The notes beneath the pieces were generated by a model. It searched no databases. It saw only the letters and a list, made by a program, of their open reading frames with translations, and was not told where the DNA came from. Source: an uncultured Roseburia sp. (lineage in GTDB: Bacteria; Bacillota_A; Clostridia; Lachnospirales; Lachnospiraceae). From it: a DNA stretch of 64,000 nucleotides. The stretch lies in NCBI GenBank assembly GCA_900753715.1, contig CAAEAE010000103.1, positions 1-64,000 of the forward strand. Direction: 5' to 3'. Within the stretch, counting starts at the first letter, position 1. Each line of letters opens with the position of its first letter. This document shows, piece after piece, positions 35,932 to 45,149 of this stretch. The position numbers and the translations under genes are program-made.

Positions 35932-37179
35932 ATGGCAGAAACATTTAAAATCGAAGAACTCGAAGAAAAAGTAATTTTAGTCGGCGTCAGCGAGCAGGAA
36001 GGCGACGATGCGGAGGATTCGGTGGCAGAGCTTGCGGAGCTTGTAAATACAGCCGGGGCCGTGGTTGTCGGAACCATCATTCAAAAGCGCGAGCTCATTC
36101 ATCCGGGCACCTATGTGGGAACCGGAAAGGTTGCGGAAATCACAGAACTGATAGAAAAGACCGGTGCAACCGGAATCGTCTGTGACGATGAATTATCGCC
36201 GGCACAGTTAAAAAATCTTGAGGATGCCTTACAGACCAAGGTGATGGATCGCACACTGATTATTCTTGATATTTTTGCGGCAAGAGCGACTACAAACGAA
36301 GGGAAAATCCAGGTAGAGCTTGCACAGTTAAAATACCGCTTAAGCCGTCTGACCGGACTTGGACGGTCGATGTCAAGACTCGGCGGCGGAATCGGAACGA
36401 GAGGTCCGGGTGAGAAAAAGCTTGAGATGGACAGACGTCTCATCAAAAACCGGATTGCACAGCTGAACCGTGAGTTAAAAGAAGTTCAGAGACACCGCGA
36501 AATCAACCGCGCACAGCGGGAGAAGAATCAGATTCCGGTGGCAGCGATTGTCGGATATACGAATGCCGGAAAATCAACGCTTTTGAACCACCTGACGGAT
36601 GCGGGAGTACTTGAGGAAGATAAGCTGTTTGCAACCTTAGACCCGACGACGAGAATCCTGCAGCTTAATAAGCAGCAGGAAATTCTTTTGACCGATACGG
36701 TTGGATTTATCCGCAAGCTGCCGCATCATCTGATTGAGGCATTCCGCAGTACGCTTGAGGAGGCAAAATACGCAGACTATCTGATTCATGTCGTGGATGC
36801 TTCCAATCCGCAGCGTGACAAACAGATGCACATTGTCTATGATACGCTGTATCAGCTTGAAATTCAGGATAAGACGATTCTTACATTGTTTAATAAGCAG
36901 GATTTAGTCACGGATAAGGAACCACTTCACGATTTTAAGGCCGATGCCACATTTGCGGTATCAGCACGCACCGGAGAAGGGCTTGATGCCGTAAAGGAGA
37001 AATTAAGCGACCTTCTCAGGGAAAATAAAATTTTAATCGAGCGGGTCATTCCCTATGCGGATGCCGGGATTATCCAGCAGGTGCGAAGGGGAGGAGAGCT
37101 GCTTACGGAGGAGTACCGGGCAGAGGGAATCTATATCAAGGCATATGTCCCGATGGAACTCTACGGCAGACTGGGATAG
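35932..37179 (+). CDS. hflX: ribosome-associated GTPase HflX
   Basis: A 415-residue GTPase. The N-terminal HflX domain (about 1-190) contains the glycine-rich SRLGGGIGTRGPGE and the coiled-coil ELDRRLIKNRI-like helix (KLEMDRRLIKNRIAQL). The G domain has G1 GYTNAGKSTLLN near residue 205, G3 LTDTVGF near 250 and G4 FNKQDLV near 318. HflX splits stalled or stress-inactivated 70S ribosomes. It follows the TPR lipoprotein by seven bases with TAGGAGG as binding site, so it shares that transcript. No odd features. Confidence 0.95.
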   Translation: MAETFKIEELEEKVILVGVSEQEGDDAEDSVAELAELVNTAGAVVVGTIIQKRELIHPGTYVGTGKVAEITELIEKTGATGIVCDDELSPAQLKNLEDALQTKVMDRTLIILDIFAARATTNEGKIQVELAQLKYRLSRLTGLGRSMSRLGGGIGTRGPGEKKLEMDRRLIKNRIAQLNRELKEVQRHREINRAQREKNQIPVAAIVGYTNAGKSTLLNHLTDAGVLEEDKLFATLDPTTRILQLNKQQEILLTDTVGFIRKLPHHLIEAFRSTLEEAKYADYLIHVVDASNPQRDKQMHIVYDTLYQLEIQDKTILTLFNKQDLVTDKEPLHDFKADATFAVSARTGEGLDAVKEKLSDLLRENKILIERVIPYADAGIIQQVRRGGELLTEEYRAEGIYIKAYVPMELYGRLG

Positions 37180-37183
37180 CTTA

Positions 37184-37212
37184 TTGAATCCGGTTTGCGG
37201 GTATGCTAAAAT
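37184..37212 (+). promoter_or_regulatory. extended -10 promoter of pyrC-pyrK-pyrD
   Basis: TTGAAT (37184-37189), 17 bases, TAAAAT (37207-37212) with TGC immediately before the -10. The leader to ATG 37265 is only about 45 bases, too short for a PyrR-type attenuator. Confidence 0.7.
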
Positions 37213-37264
37213 AAACGTAGCTTTAAACGTACATTTTTGAAAGAGAAAAGGATGGAGAGGCGAC

Positions 37265-38602
37265 ATGACCATACTGATTAAGAACGGACGGATTATCAAC
37301 CCTGCAACTCAGATGGATGAGGTGCAGGATTTGTTAATCGTTGATGGAAAGGTAGCAGAAATCGGAAAACTGCAGAAGAAAAAAGCAGACCGTGTCATTG
37401 ATGCGAAGGGCTGCTATGTAATGCCTGGATTTATTGATATGCATGTACATTTAAGAGACCCGGGCTTTGAAGAGAAAGAGACCATAGAGACGGGATGCCG
37501 GGCAGCAGCACACGGTGGATTTACTACGATTCTTGCAATGCCGAACACGAAACCTGTAGTAGATAATGCGGACGTGGTAAACTATGTGCACAACAAGGCA
37601 AAGAATCTTGGAATTGTTCATGTGTACCAGGTCGGAGCTGTCACAAAAGGACAGGAGGGCAAAGAACTTTCTGATATTGACGGCATGGCAGATGCCGGAA
37701 TTATCGCCATCAGCGAAGATGGAAAATCCGTCATGAACGCGCAGCTTTACCGCAATGCGATGGAGAAAGCGGCAAAACGCGGACTTGTGGTATTGGCACA
37801 CTGCGAAGATAAGAACATGGTAGCGGACGGCGTGATGAATGAGGATGAGAATGCCAGAAAATTAGGCATGAAGGGAATCACCAACTCTGTGGAGGATGTC
37901 ATTATTGCAAGAGATATCATGCTTTGCAGAGATACCGGAGTGAAGCTGCATCTCTGCCACTGTTCCACAAGAGAGTCTGTCTACATGGTAAAACATGCCA
38001 AGATGGAACATACCAACGTGACGGCGGAGGTATGCCCGCATCACTTTACACTGACCTCGGACGATATCAAGACGGTTGACCAGACCGTTCATATGGAAAA
38101 ACAGCTTGCGATTGATGCCGATGCAGATACCAACTACAAGATGAATCCGCCGCTTCGTGCCAGAGAGGATGTGGAGGCATTAAAGCTCGGCTTAAAAGAG
38201 GGAATCATGGATGTGATTGCGACAGACCATGCACCGCACACATTTGCAGATAAGAATACGACGATGAAAAAAGCGCCATTTGGAATCGTAGGACTTGAGA
38301 CAGCGGCATGCTTAACCTATACTGAACTGGTATTGGGCGGTTATCTGACTCCGATGCAGATGGCAGAGAAGATGAGCTATAATCCGGCAAAAATTCTTGG
38401 ACTTGACAGAGGAGACATTGCACCGGGAAAGCCGGCGGACATTGTCATTTTTGACCCGCATGCAACCTATAAGATTGACAAGGAAACATTTTTCAGCAAG
38501 GGAAGAAATACGCCGTTTGACGGAAGAAAAGTCACCGGAAAAGTGCTTACAACAATCGTCGACGGAAAGATTGTATACAGTGAGAAAGAGCAGGGAATTT
38601 AA
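37265..38602 (+). CDS. pyrC: dihydroorotase
   Basis: A 445-residue class I dihydroorotase, third step of pyrimidine synthesis (carbamoyl aspartate to dihydroorotate). Metal-binding blocks: GFIDMHVHLRDPG near residue 56 (HxH), LAHCEDKN near 178 (His), LHLCHCSTRES near 232 (His), and ATDHAPH near 320 (catalytic Asp). Cytoplasmic. It starts the pyrC-pyrK-pyrD cluster: pyrK follows after two bases. Start ATG 37265 has AAGGATGGAGAGG upstream. Length and motifs are standard. Confidence 0.95.
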   Translation: MTILIKNGRIINPATQMDEVQDLLIVDGKVAEIGKLQKKKADRVIDAKGCYVMPGFIDMHVHLRDPGFEEKETIETGCRAAAHGGFTTILAMPNTKPVVDNADVVNYVHNKAKNLGIVHVYQVGAVTKGQEGKELSDIDGMADAGIIAISEDGKSVMNAQLYRNAMEKAAKRGLVVLAHCEDKNMVADGVMNEDENARKLGMKGITNSVEDVIIARDIMLCRDTGVKLHLCHCSTRESVYMVKHAKMEHTNVTAEVCPHHFTLTSDDIKTVDQTVHMEKQLAIDADADTNYKMNPPLRAREDVEALKLGLKEGIMDVIATDHAPHTFADKNTTMKKAPFGIVGLETAACLTYTELVLGGYLTPMQMAEKMSYNPAKILGLDRGDIAPGKPADIVIFDPHATYKIDKETFFSKGRNTPFDGRKVTGKVLTTIVDGKIVYSEKEQGI

Positions 38603-38604
38603 TA

Positions 38605-39369
38605 ATGCATAAGTACGAAGAAACGGCGATTGTAATCCGCCAGGAAGAGATTGCAGATGATATTTACAGTATGTGGATACGCACGGAGAACATTGCAGGG
38701 GAGGCAAAGGCAGGACAATTTCTGTCCCTCTACTGCAATGAGGGAAGCAGGCTGCTTCCGCGTCCCATCAGTATCTGTGAGATAGACAAAAAGGATAAGG
38801 CAATCCGTCTTGTATACCGTGTAGCCGGAAAAGGAACGGAAGAGTTTTCCGCGTTACATACCGGAAGCCAGGTTCGCGTGGTCGGACCACTCGGAAACGG
38901 ATTTCCGAAGAAAGAACTCTCCGCATTTTTGATTGGCGGTGGTATTGGAATCCCGCCGATGTTACAGCTTGCAAAAGAATTAAATTGTGAGAAAAAAATG
39001 ATTTTAGGCTTCCGCAACGAACTGTTTTTGATGGATGAGTTCAAAAAACAGGGAGAGGTTTACGTGGCAACAGAGGACGGCGGTGTCGGAACCAGAGGAA
39101 ATGTGCTTGATGCGATTGCAGAAAACGGGCTTACCGCAGATATTATTTATGCCTGCGGTCCAATTCCAATGTTACGTGCCCTTAAGGAATATGCAAAGGA
39201 GCGCGGCATGGAATGTTATATTTCCATGGAGGAGCGCATGGCGTGCGGAATCGGAGCCTGCCTCGCCTGTGTATGCCAGTCCACAGAGAAGGATGCGCAC
39301 AGCAATGTCAACAATAAACGTGTCTGCAAGGAAGGACCGGTATTTGCCGCAGAGGAGGTGGAGCTGTAA
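38605..39369 (+). CDS. pyrK: dihydroorotate dehydrogenase electron-transfer subunit
   Basis: A 254-residue iron-sulfur flavoprotein that passes electrons from dihydroorotate oxidation to NAD. FAD-binding is in RLLPRPISICEI near residue 50, the NAD-binding part in LIGGGIGIPPMLQLA near 110, and the 2Fe-2S cluster cysteines in MACGIGACLACVC plus a later Cys (RVCKEGPVF). It forms a heterotetramer with PyrD type 1B encoded next. Its stop overlaps the pyrD start by one base (TAATG), so the two are coupled. Confidence 0.95.
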   Translation: MHKYEETAIVIRQEEIADDIYSMWIRTENIAGEAKAGQFLSLYCNEGSRLLPRPISICEIDKKDKAIRLVYRVAGKGTEEFSALHTGSQVRVVGPLGNGFPKKELSAFLIGGGIGIPPMLQLAKELNCEKKMILGFRNELFLMDEFKKQGEVYVATEDGGVGTRGNVLDAIAENGLTADIIYACGPIPMLRALKEYAKERGMECYISMEERMACGIGACLACVCQSTEKDAHSNVNNKRVCKEGPVFAAEEVEL

Positions 39370-40277
39370 TGAATATGACAACAGACCTTTGTGGAGTATT
39401 GTTAAAAAATCCGGTGATGACCGCATCGGGAACCTTCGGTTCCGGAGAGGAATACTCTGAGTTTGTAGACTTGAACAAATTAGGCGCCGTTGTGACAAAG
39501 GGTGTGGCAAATGTGCCGTGGAAGGGCAATCCGACACCGCGTGTTGCGGAAGTGTACGGTGGAATGTTAAATGCCATTGGTCTGCAGAACCCTGGAATCG
39601 ACCTTTTTATTGAGCGTGATATTCCATTCTTGAAAAAATATGATACCAGAATCATGGTAAATGTCTGTGGTCATACCACAGAAGAATATGTGGAGGTTGT
39701 GGAACGCCTCGCGTCACAGCCGGTTGATTTGCTGGAAATCAACATTTCCTGCCCGAATGTCAAGGAAGGCGGAATTGCATTTGGACAGAATCCGAAGATG
39801 GTAGAAGCAATCACAAAGGAAATCAAAAAACACGCCGCACAGCCGGTCATCATGAAGCTTTCACCGAATGTGACCGATATTACCGAGATGGCAAGGGCTG
39901 CGGAAGCAGGCGGAGCGGACGGTGTGTCATTAATTAACACCTTAACGGGCATGAAGATTGATGTAAACCGCAGATGCTTTGTGCTTGCAAATAAAACCGG
40001 AGGGATGTCAGGTCCGGCGGTACACCCGATTGCAGTGCGCATGGTTTATCAGACCGCGCAGGCAGTTAAAATTCCGATTGTCGGAATGGGAGGTATCCAG
40101 AACGCAGAGGATGCCATTGAAATGATTTTGGCAGGAGCAACAGCGGTATCGGTAGGAACGGCAAACTTTCATGATCCTGCCGTGACAGAAAAGATTGTAA
40201 AAGGAATCGCAGAATATATGGAGCGTTATCAGGTAGAGGATATCAAAGACCTGGTAGGAGCGGTAAGGGAGCGGTAA
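39369..40277 (+). CDS. pyrD: dihydroorotate dehydrogenase, class 1B catalytic subunit
   Basis: A 302-residue FMN barrel enzyme that oxidises dihydroorotate to orotate. Blocks: KNPVMTASGTFGSG near residue 12, the catalytic Cys in EINISCPNVKEGG near 128-134 (Cys instead of Ser marks class 1), GGMSGPAVHPIAVRMV near 210 and the phosphate-binding GMGGIQNAEDA near 238. Works with PyrK to use NAD. No transmembrane segment. Followed four bases later by the interrupted HD-GYP gene. pyrE is about 10 kb away, transcribed on its own. Confidence 0.95.
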   Translation: MNMTTDLCGVLLKNPVMTASGTFGSGEEYSEFVDLNKLGAVVTKGVANVPWKGNPTPRVAEVYGGMLNAIGLQNPGIDLFIERDIPFLKKYDTRIMVNVCGHTTEEYVEVVERLASQPVDLLEINISCPNVKEGGIAFGQNPKMVEAITKEIKKHAAQPVIMKLSPNVTDITEMARAAEAGGADGVSLINTLTGMKIDVNRRCFVLANKTGGMSGPAVHPIAVRMVYQTAQAVKIPIVGMGGIQNAEDAIEMILAGATAVSVGTANFHDPAVTEKIVKGIAEYMERYQVEDIKDLVGAVRER

Positions 40278-40281
40278 GCCT

Positions 40282-41964
40282 ATGGTGAGCAGCTTATATC
40301 TTCTGACATTTATAGCATCGGTTGTCATGACCGGATGGTTTCTGCTGCGGAATAAGAAGACAGACAATTTATATGTGATTTTCTGTCTTCTTGTTATTAT
40401 AAACAGCCTGGGACGATATCTTTTGTCCGTTTCCGATAACCTTTGGATGGCACTGACGGCGAATAAACTGATTTATGTGGGCGGCTGTTACTGTCCACTG
40501 TTTATTGTGCTTGCGTTAAGGCAGCTCTGCGGCATCCGGATATCGAAAGTGATTACAGGTGGAATGACGTTATTTTCCACAGTGATGATGGGCTTTGTCC
40601 TGACTATCGGGCACAGTGACATTTATTATAAGGATGTGCAGCTTGCAGAGGGGGATGGATACCATTATCTGATAAAGACCTATGGACCGGCACATTCTGC
40701 ATATGTGGCAATGGTGTTACTCTACTGACTTTTGATTGTCTATTATCTGATTTATGCCATCAGAAGGCGCAGCCATATTTCAGTGCGCACGGTGAGTGTC
40801 ATCAGTGTGATGGGAATGGGCGTTGTCATTGCCTATCTCTTAGAGCGGCTTTTAAAGTCCAAAGTAAGTTATGTCTCACTCGGATATTTAGCGGCAGCAG
40901 TGTGTCTTGTTTATCTGTTGGAGCGCATTAACATCTATGATTTGACAGCGAATATTGCCATTTCTGTGGAGCGGCTTGGAGAATACGGATATATTGAATT
41001 TGACCGGAAATACCGCTACGTCAATGCAAACTCCTATGCAAAGGAACTTTTTCCTGCGATTGAACAGGAGTGGCGGATAGATGCACCGGTTCCCGTGTCG
41101 GACAGCTATCTTTACCGTGAGGTGGTATTGTGGCTGAAAAAAACATCCTACAAAGGAAGTAAAATGATTCCGGTAAATGGCAGCTATATTCAGATGAGTG
41201 TGCGGGATATCATGCGGGGCAGAAAGCACAAGGCCGGTTATCTGGTAGAACTGATAGACCGTACCAGCGAGCAGAATTATCTTAACGCGATTGAAAATTA
41301 TAACAGCAATCTGCAAAAAGAAGTGGCGCGCAAGACAGCGGACATTGTACATATCAAGGACATGATGGTTCTTGGAATGGCAACGATGGTGGAAAGCCGT
41401 GACAACAGTACCGGTTGGCATATCAGAAGAACCAGCCGTGTGGTAGAGATTTTTTCAGACAGACTGTCTGGTTGTCTGGACGAGTTTGGAATATCAGAAG
41501 AATTTCTTCAGATGGTCATTAAAGCGGCACCAATGCATGACCTTGGAAAAATTGCAGTTCCGGATTCTGTGTTACAGAAACAGGGCAAATTTACAGCAGA
41601 AGAATATGAGATTATGAAACGGCATTCCGCAGAAGGTGCAAGGATTGTAAATGATATCTTAAAAGGTGTGGAGAGCGAGGAATTTGTCCGCGTTGCTGTG
41701 AATGTTGCGCATTATCATCATGAGAAGTGGAACGGACAGGGATACCCGACCGGAATCAGTGGGGAAGAAATCCCGATAGAAGCAAGAATTATGGCGCTTG
41801 CGGATGTGTTTGACGCACTCGTGAGCAAGCGGTGTTATAAGGATGCATATTCCTTTGACACGGCATTTGGAATTATTGAAGAATCGTTAGGAACACAGTT
41901 TGACCCGGAACTTAGCAGGGTGTTTCTTATGTGCCGGAAGGAGCTTGAGCAGTTTTACCGGTAG
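40282..41964 (+). pseudogene. 7TM-HD-GYP phosphodiesterase gene interrupted by in-frame TGA
   Basis: Two open stretches in the same frame (40282-40728 and 40729-41964) are separated by a single TGA at 40726-40728. Joined, they encode about 560 residues: N-terminal membrane helices (histidine-kinase 7TM type), a PAS-like middle, a short coiled coil and an HD-GYP domain with HDLGKIAVPDSVLQKQG, HHEKWNGQGYPTG and LADVFDALVSKR. HD-GYP enzymes degrade cyclic-di-GMP. The stop falls inside a membrane segment (VAMVLLY-stop-LLIVYYLIY), where Trp (TGG) would fit. The base after TGA is C, a context known to be leaky. No other damage is seen, so the lesion is recent, a sequencing error, or read through. 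An internal TTG at 40732 is a poor restart. Confidence 0.75.
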
Positions 41965-41986
41965 TGAAATAAATGGAGATGAAAAC

Positions 41987-42670
41987 GTGACAAATGAACA
42001 TATCTGGGAGATCGTAACAGACTCTTTTTGGAAAATATTTTTTCGCGGAATTTCGGTGACGATTCCGCTGACCGTGATTGCATTTTCACTGGCATTAATC
42101 ATTGCGGTGGTGATGGCACTGGTGCAATTTGCAAATATCCGGGGACTCAAACAGATTGCAAGATTTTACATCTGGATTTTCCGTGGAACACCGCTTTTGG
42201 TACAGCTGTTTGTTGTCTTTTACGGACTTCCCAATATTGGAATCTTGATATCGCCATTCCCGGCAGCGGTGCTGGTGTTTGCACTCAATGAGGGAGCCTA
42301 CTGTGCGGAGACCATCCGTGCGGCGCTTGAGGCGGTTCCCAAAGGACAGCTTGAGGCTGGAAACTGTGTCGGTATGACCTATCTGCAGACGATGCGGCGG
42401 ATTATTCTTCCACAGGCGATGCGCACGGCATTTCCACCGCTTTCAAACTCTCTGATTGCGATGGTAAAGGACACGTCACTTGCGGCAAACATCACGGTGA
42501 CGGAAATGTTTATGGTGACACAGCGGATTGTGGCAAGAACGTATGAGCCATTGGTTCTTTATATGGAAGTCGGTCTGATTTACCTCTTGTTTTCTACGGT
42601 GCTGACGAAGCTGCAGCGTGCAGGGGAGAAGCGGCTTGGCACACATAGAAGGAGGGCTGATGGATGTTAG
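41987..42670 (+). CDS. polar amino acid ABC transporter permease
   Basis: A 227-residue HisM/GlnP-type permease with five membrane segments. The N-terminal signature [19 protein letters not shown] and the EAA loop [24 protein letters not shown] near residue 125 identify the polar amino-acid family. It begins at GTG 41987 with GGAGATG upstream; the frame runs open back to 41900 inside the previous gene, but that part lacks sense. It overlaps the ATPase gene by seven bases. With that ATPase and the lipoprotein it forms a complete three-gene importer. Amino acid specificity cannot be told. Confidence 0.9.
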   Translation: MTNEHIWEIVTDSFWKIFFRGISVTIPLTVIAFSLALIIAVVMALVQFANIRGLKQIARFYIWIFRGTPLLVQLFVVFYGLPNIGILISPFPAAVLVFALNEGAYCAETIRAALEAVPKGQLEAGNCVGMTYLQTMRRIILPQAMRTAFPPLSNSLIAMVKDTSLAANITVTEMFMVTQRIVARTYEPLVLYMEVGLIYLLFSTVLTKLQRAGEKRLGTHRRRADGC

Positions 42671-43428
42671 AGATACGGGATGTCAGGAAAAATTTTGGCA
42701 CGACGGAAGTGTTAAAAGGGGTCAGCTTTGACGTTGCACAGGGAGATGTGGTTGCAATTTTAGGACCAAGCGGTTCCGGAAAAACAACCCTTTTGCGCTG
42801 CATTAATTTTCTGGAAACCGCTGACAGTGGGACGATGATTTTTGACGGGGAAGAATATCGGATGAATCACAGCTCCAAAAAAGAAATTGCACGGTTTCGG
42901 CAGAAGACGGCGTTTGTGTTTCAGAATTATAATCTGTTTTTGAATAAGACGGCATTGGAAAATGTCACGGAAGGACTCATCATCGCACGAAAAATGCCGA
43001 AAAAACAGGCGGCAGAGATTGGAAGAGCGGCGCTTGATAAGGTGGGGCTGTCGGATAAATATCACTTTTATCCGGATGAGCTTTCCGGTGGACAGCAGCA
43101 GAGGGTTGCGATTGCGCGTGCGATGGCGACAGACCCGGAAATCATTCTGTTTGATGAGCCGACCTCGGCACTTGACCCGGAGCTGACCGGAGAGGTGCTT
43201 TCCGTTATGCGTCAGCTTGCGGCAGAAGGAATGACGATGCTTGTAGTCACACATGAGATGGGATTTGCAAGAACCGTCTCAAACAAGACCATTTTTATGG
43301 AAAACGGTGTTATCGTGGAGGCGGGGAAAACGGATGAATTTTTCGGAAACCCGGCGAACGAGCGCACACGGGCTTTTCTTAGGATGGAAGAACAGCGCTT
43401 AGAGGAACAGACCGAAAGAGAAAAATAG
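42664..43428 (+). CDS. polar amino acid ABC transporter ATPase
   Basis: A 254-residue GlnQ/HisP-type ATPase. Walker A is GPSGSGKTT near residue 34, Q-loop VFQNYNLF near 86, signature LSGGQQQR near 140, Walker [14 protein letters not shown] near 160 and the switch His in VVTHEMGF near 195. It energises the permease upstream and lipoprotein downstream. Its ATG 42664 lies in the last codons of the permease gene. Ordinary length; the C-terminal [14 protein letters not shown] is typical of the amino-acid family. Confidence 0.93.
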   Translation: MLEIRDVRKNFGTTEVLKGVSFDVAQGDVVAILGPSGSGKTTLLRCINFLETADSGTMIFDGEEYRMNHSSKKEIARFRQKTAFVFQNYNLFLNKTALENVTEGLIIARKMPKKQAAEIGRAALDKVGLSDKYHFYPDELSGGQQQRVAIARAMATDPEIILFDEPTSALDPELTGEVLSVMRQLAAEGMTMLVVTHEMGFARTVSNKTIFMENGVIVEAGKTDEFFGNPANERTRAFLRMEEQRLEEQTEREK

Positions 43429-43449
43429 AGAAGTACAAGGAGAAAGACA

Positions 43450-44301
43450 ATGAAAAAGAAACTGACATATGTTGCAGCACTTGCGGCAGCAGGAGCATTA
43501 GCCCTTACCGGATGCGGAAAGAATGAAACTCCGCAGCAGAACAACGACGTGACCACAGAGGCAGCAAACACACAGACAGTGGAAGGCGATTTACTTTCAC
43601 AGATTCTGGACAAGGGAGAAATTGTGGTTGCAATGGAAGGAACCTGGGCACCATGGACGTACCACGATGAAAATGATAATCTTGTGGGCTACGATGTGGA
43701 AGTGGCACAGCTCATTGCAGAGAAACTCGGTGTGAAGGCAACTTTCATCGAGGGTGAATGGGACGGTCTTCTTGCGGGACTTGATGCCGGCAGATACGAC
43801 ATTATGGTAAACGGCGTGGATATCACAAAAGAGCGTGCAGAAAAATATGATTTTTCCACTCCATATGCGTACAATCGCACAGCGGTCATCGTAAAGAGCG
43901 ACAACGATGATATTCAGAGCATGGAAGACTTAGACGGCAAATCAACCGCAAACACGATTTCAAGTACTTATGCAGAAGTTGCAGAAAAGTACGGTGCAAC
44001 GGTAACGGGTGTCGATGATTTGAACCAGGCATTTGAGCTGCTGCTTTCCGGCAGAATTGATGCGACTTTAAATGCAGAAGTAACCTTCTACGATTATCTG
44101 AATGCACATCCGGATGCACCGATTAAGATTGCAACCTTAGACCCGGAGGTTACAGAGGTGGCAATTCCGGTGCGCAAAGGCGAGCAGAGCAAGAGCCTTC
44201 TTGAGGCAATTGATGCGGCAATCGGAGAACTTCGGGAATCAGGAGAACTTTCCGCACTCTCTGAAAAATATTTTGGTACAGATATTACAAATGCAGACTA
44301 A
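43450..44301 (+). CDS. amino acid ABC transporter substrate-binding lipoprotein
   Basis: A 283-residue family 3 solute-binding protein. Lipoprotein signal MKKKLTYVAALAAAGALALTGC with Cys22, a short Asn/Thr linker, then the two-lobe domain with GTWAPWTYHDENDNLVGYD (ligand loop), VEVAQLIAEKLG and GRYDIMVNGVDITKERAEKY. The Arg/Asp residues binding alpha-amino and carboxyl groups of the ligand are in the family positions. It is the extracellular part of the importer with the two preceding genes and lies 21 bases after the ATPase. A weak terminator follows. Confidence 0.92.
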   Translation: MKKKLTYVAALAAAGALALTGCGKNETPQQNNDVTTEAANTQTVEGDLLSQILDKGEIVVAMEGTWAPWTYHDENDNLVGYDVEVAQLIAEKLGVKATFIEGEWDGLLAGLDAGRYDIMVNGVDITKERAEKYDFSTPYAYNRTAVIVKSDNDDIQSMEDLDGKSTANTISSTYAEVAEKYGATVTGVDDLNQAFELLLSGRIDATLNAEVTFYDYLNAHPDAPIKIATLDPEVTEVAIPVRKGEQSKSLLEAIDAAIGELRESGELSALSEKYFGTDITNAD

Positions 44302-44324
44302 AAACGCCAGTCCGGCATAAAAAA

Positions 44325-44363
44325 ACTCCCTTTCAGGTATTTCATCTGGAGGGGATTTTTTTT
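44325..44363 (+). terminator. probable terminator after amino acid importer
   Basis: ACTCCCTTTCAG and CTGGAGGGGAT can form an imperfect stem, flanked by A-run and followed by eight T. It sits 25 bases after the lipoprotein stop. Confidence 0.5.
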
Positions 44364-44368
44364 GTAGA

Positions 44369-44401
44369 AATCTTTATAGAATCTTTATTTTTATCCTTTA
44401 T
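44369..44401 (+). promoter_or_regulatory. direct repeats upstream of lantibiotic-resistance-type operon
   Basis: AATCTTTAT occurs at 44369-44377 and again at 44380-44388 (11-base period), with a weaker third unit TATCCTTTAT near 44392. Direct repeats at one helical turn are the usual target of OmpR-type response regulators, and one is encoded in this operon (46634). They lie 40-70 bases upstream of ATG 44439. Confidence 0.5.
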
Positions 44402-44438
44402 CCTAATCGTAAAGAGAAAAGAAAAAGGAGAGATTTCT

Positions 44439-45149
44439 ATGGAAATGATGCTTGAGACGGCAGAACTCTGCCGGGACTTTAAGACACAGAGAGCGGTGAA
44501 TAAGGTTTCACTTCATGTGAGAAAAAATACAATTTATGGGCTGCTCGGACCAAACGGAGCCGGAAAATCCACAATTTTAAAGATGGTGACGGGGATTTTA
44601 AAACCTACTTCGGGGGAGATTTTCTTTGATGGAGATAAGTGGAGCAGAGAACATTTAGACCAGATTGGGGCACTGATTGAAACCCCGCCACTATATGAAA
44701 ATCTGACGGCGAAAGAGAACTTAAAGGTGCGGGCATTATTGACCGGAGCGGATGAAAACCGGATTACTGAGGTGCTTTCCATCGTGAAGCTAAGCAATAC
44801 CGGAAAAAAGAAAGCGGGACAGTTTTCACTTGGAATGAAGCAGAGGCTTGGAATTGCGTTGGCACTGTTAAACCGCCCGAAGCTTTTAATTCTCGATGAG
44901 CCGACAAACGGACTTGACCCGATTGGAATCGAGGAACTTCGGGAACTGATTAAGTCATTCCCGGCACAGGGAATCACGGTCATTCTCTCAAGCCATATCC
45001 TTTCAGAGGTAAAACAGATTGCAGACGATATCGGAATCCTTGCAAACGGAGTTTTAGGCTATGAAGCCCCTCTGAATCAGAAGGAGGATTTGGAAAAACT
45101 GTTTATGGATATCGTGCAGTCGAATCGGAAGGAGGGAGAATGGGAATGA
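44439..45149 (+). CDS. lantibiotic-immunity-type ABC transporter ATPase (LanF/CprA-like)
   Basis: A 236-residue ATPase with Walker A LLGPNGAGKST near residue 38, Q-loop IETPPLYENLTAKENL near 82, signature QFSLGMKQRLGIALALL near 128 and Walker B LLILDEPTNGLDPIG near 150. The ETPxxYxxLTAxENL segment and gene order mark the bacitracin/lantibiotic protection group (LanF, BcrA, CprA). With the two permeases it would expel lantibiotics or related peptides from the membrane. No lantibiotic precursor or modification gene is nearby, so this is a resistance or sensing module, not self-immunity. Its stop overlaps the next gene. Confidence 0.88.
   Translation: MEMMLETAELCRDFKTQRAVNKVSLHVRKNTIYGLLGPNGAGKSTILKMVTGILKPTSGEIFFDGDKWSREHLDQIGALIETPPLYENLTAKENLKVRALLTGADENRITEVLSIVKLSNTGKKKAGQFSLGMKQRLGIALALLNRPKLLILDEPTNGLDPIGIEELRELIKSFPAQGITVILSSHILSEVKQIADDIGILANGVLGYEAPLNQKEDLEKLFMDIVQSNRKEGEWE

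Noticed and set aside
40726..40728. TGA as a selenocysteine codon
   Set aside because: No hairpin of the bacterial SECIS type is visible directly after the codon, and HD-GYP proteins have no selenocysteine at a membrane-helix position.
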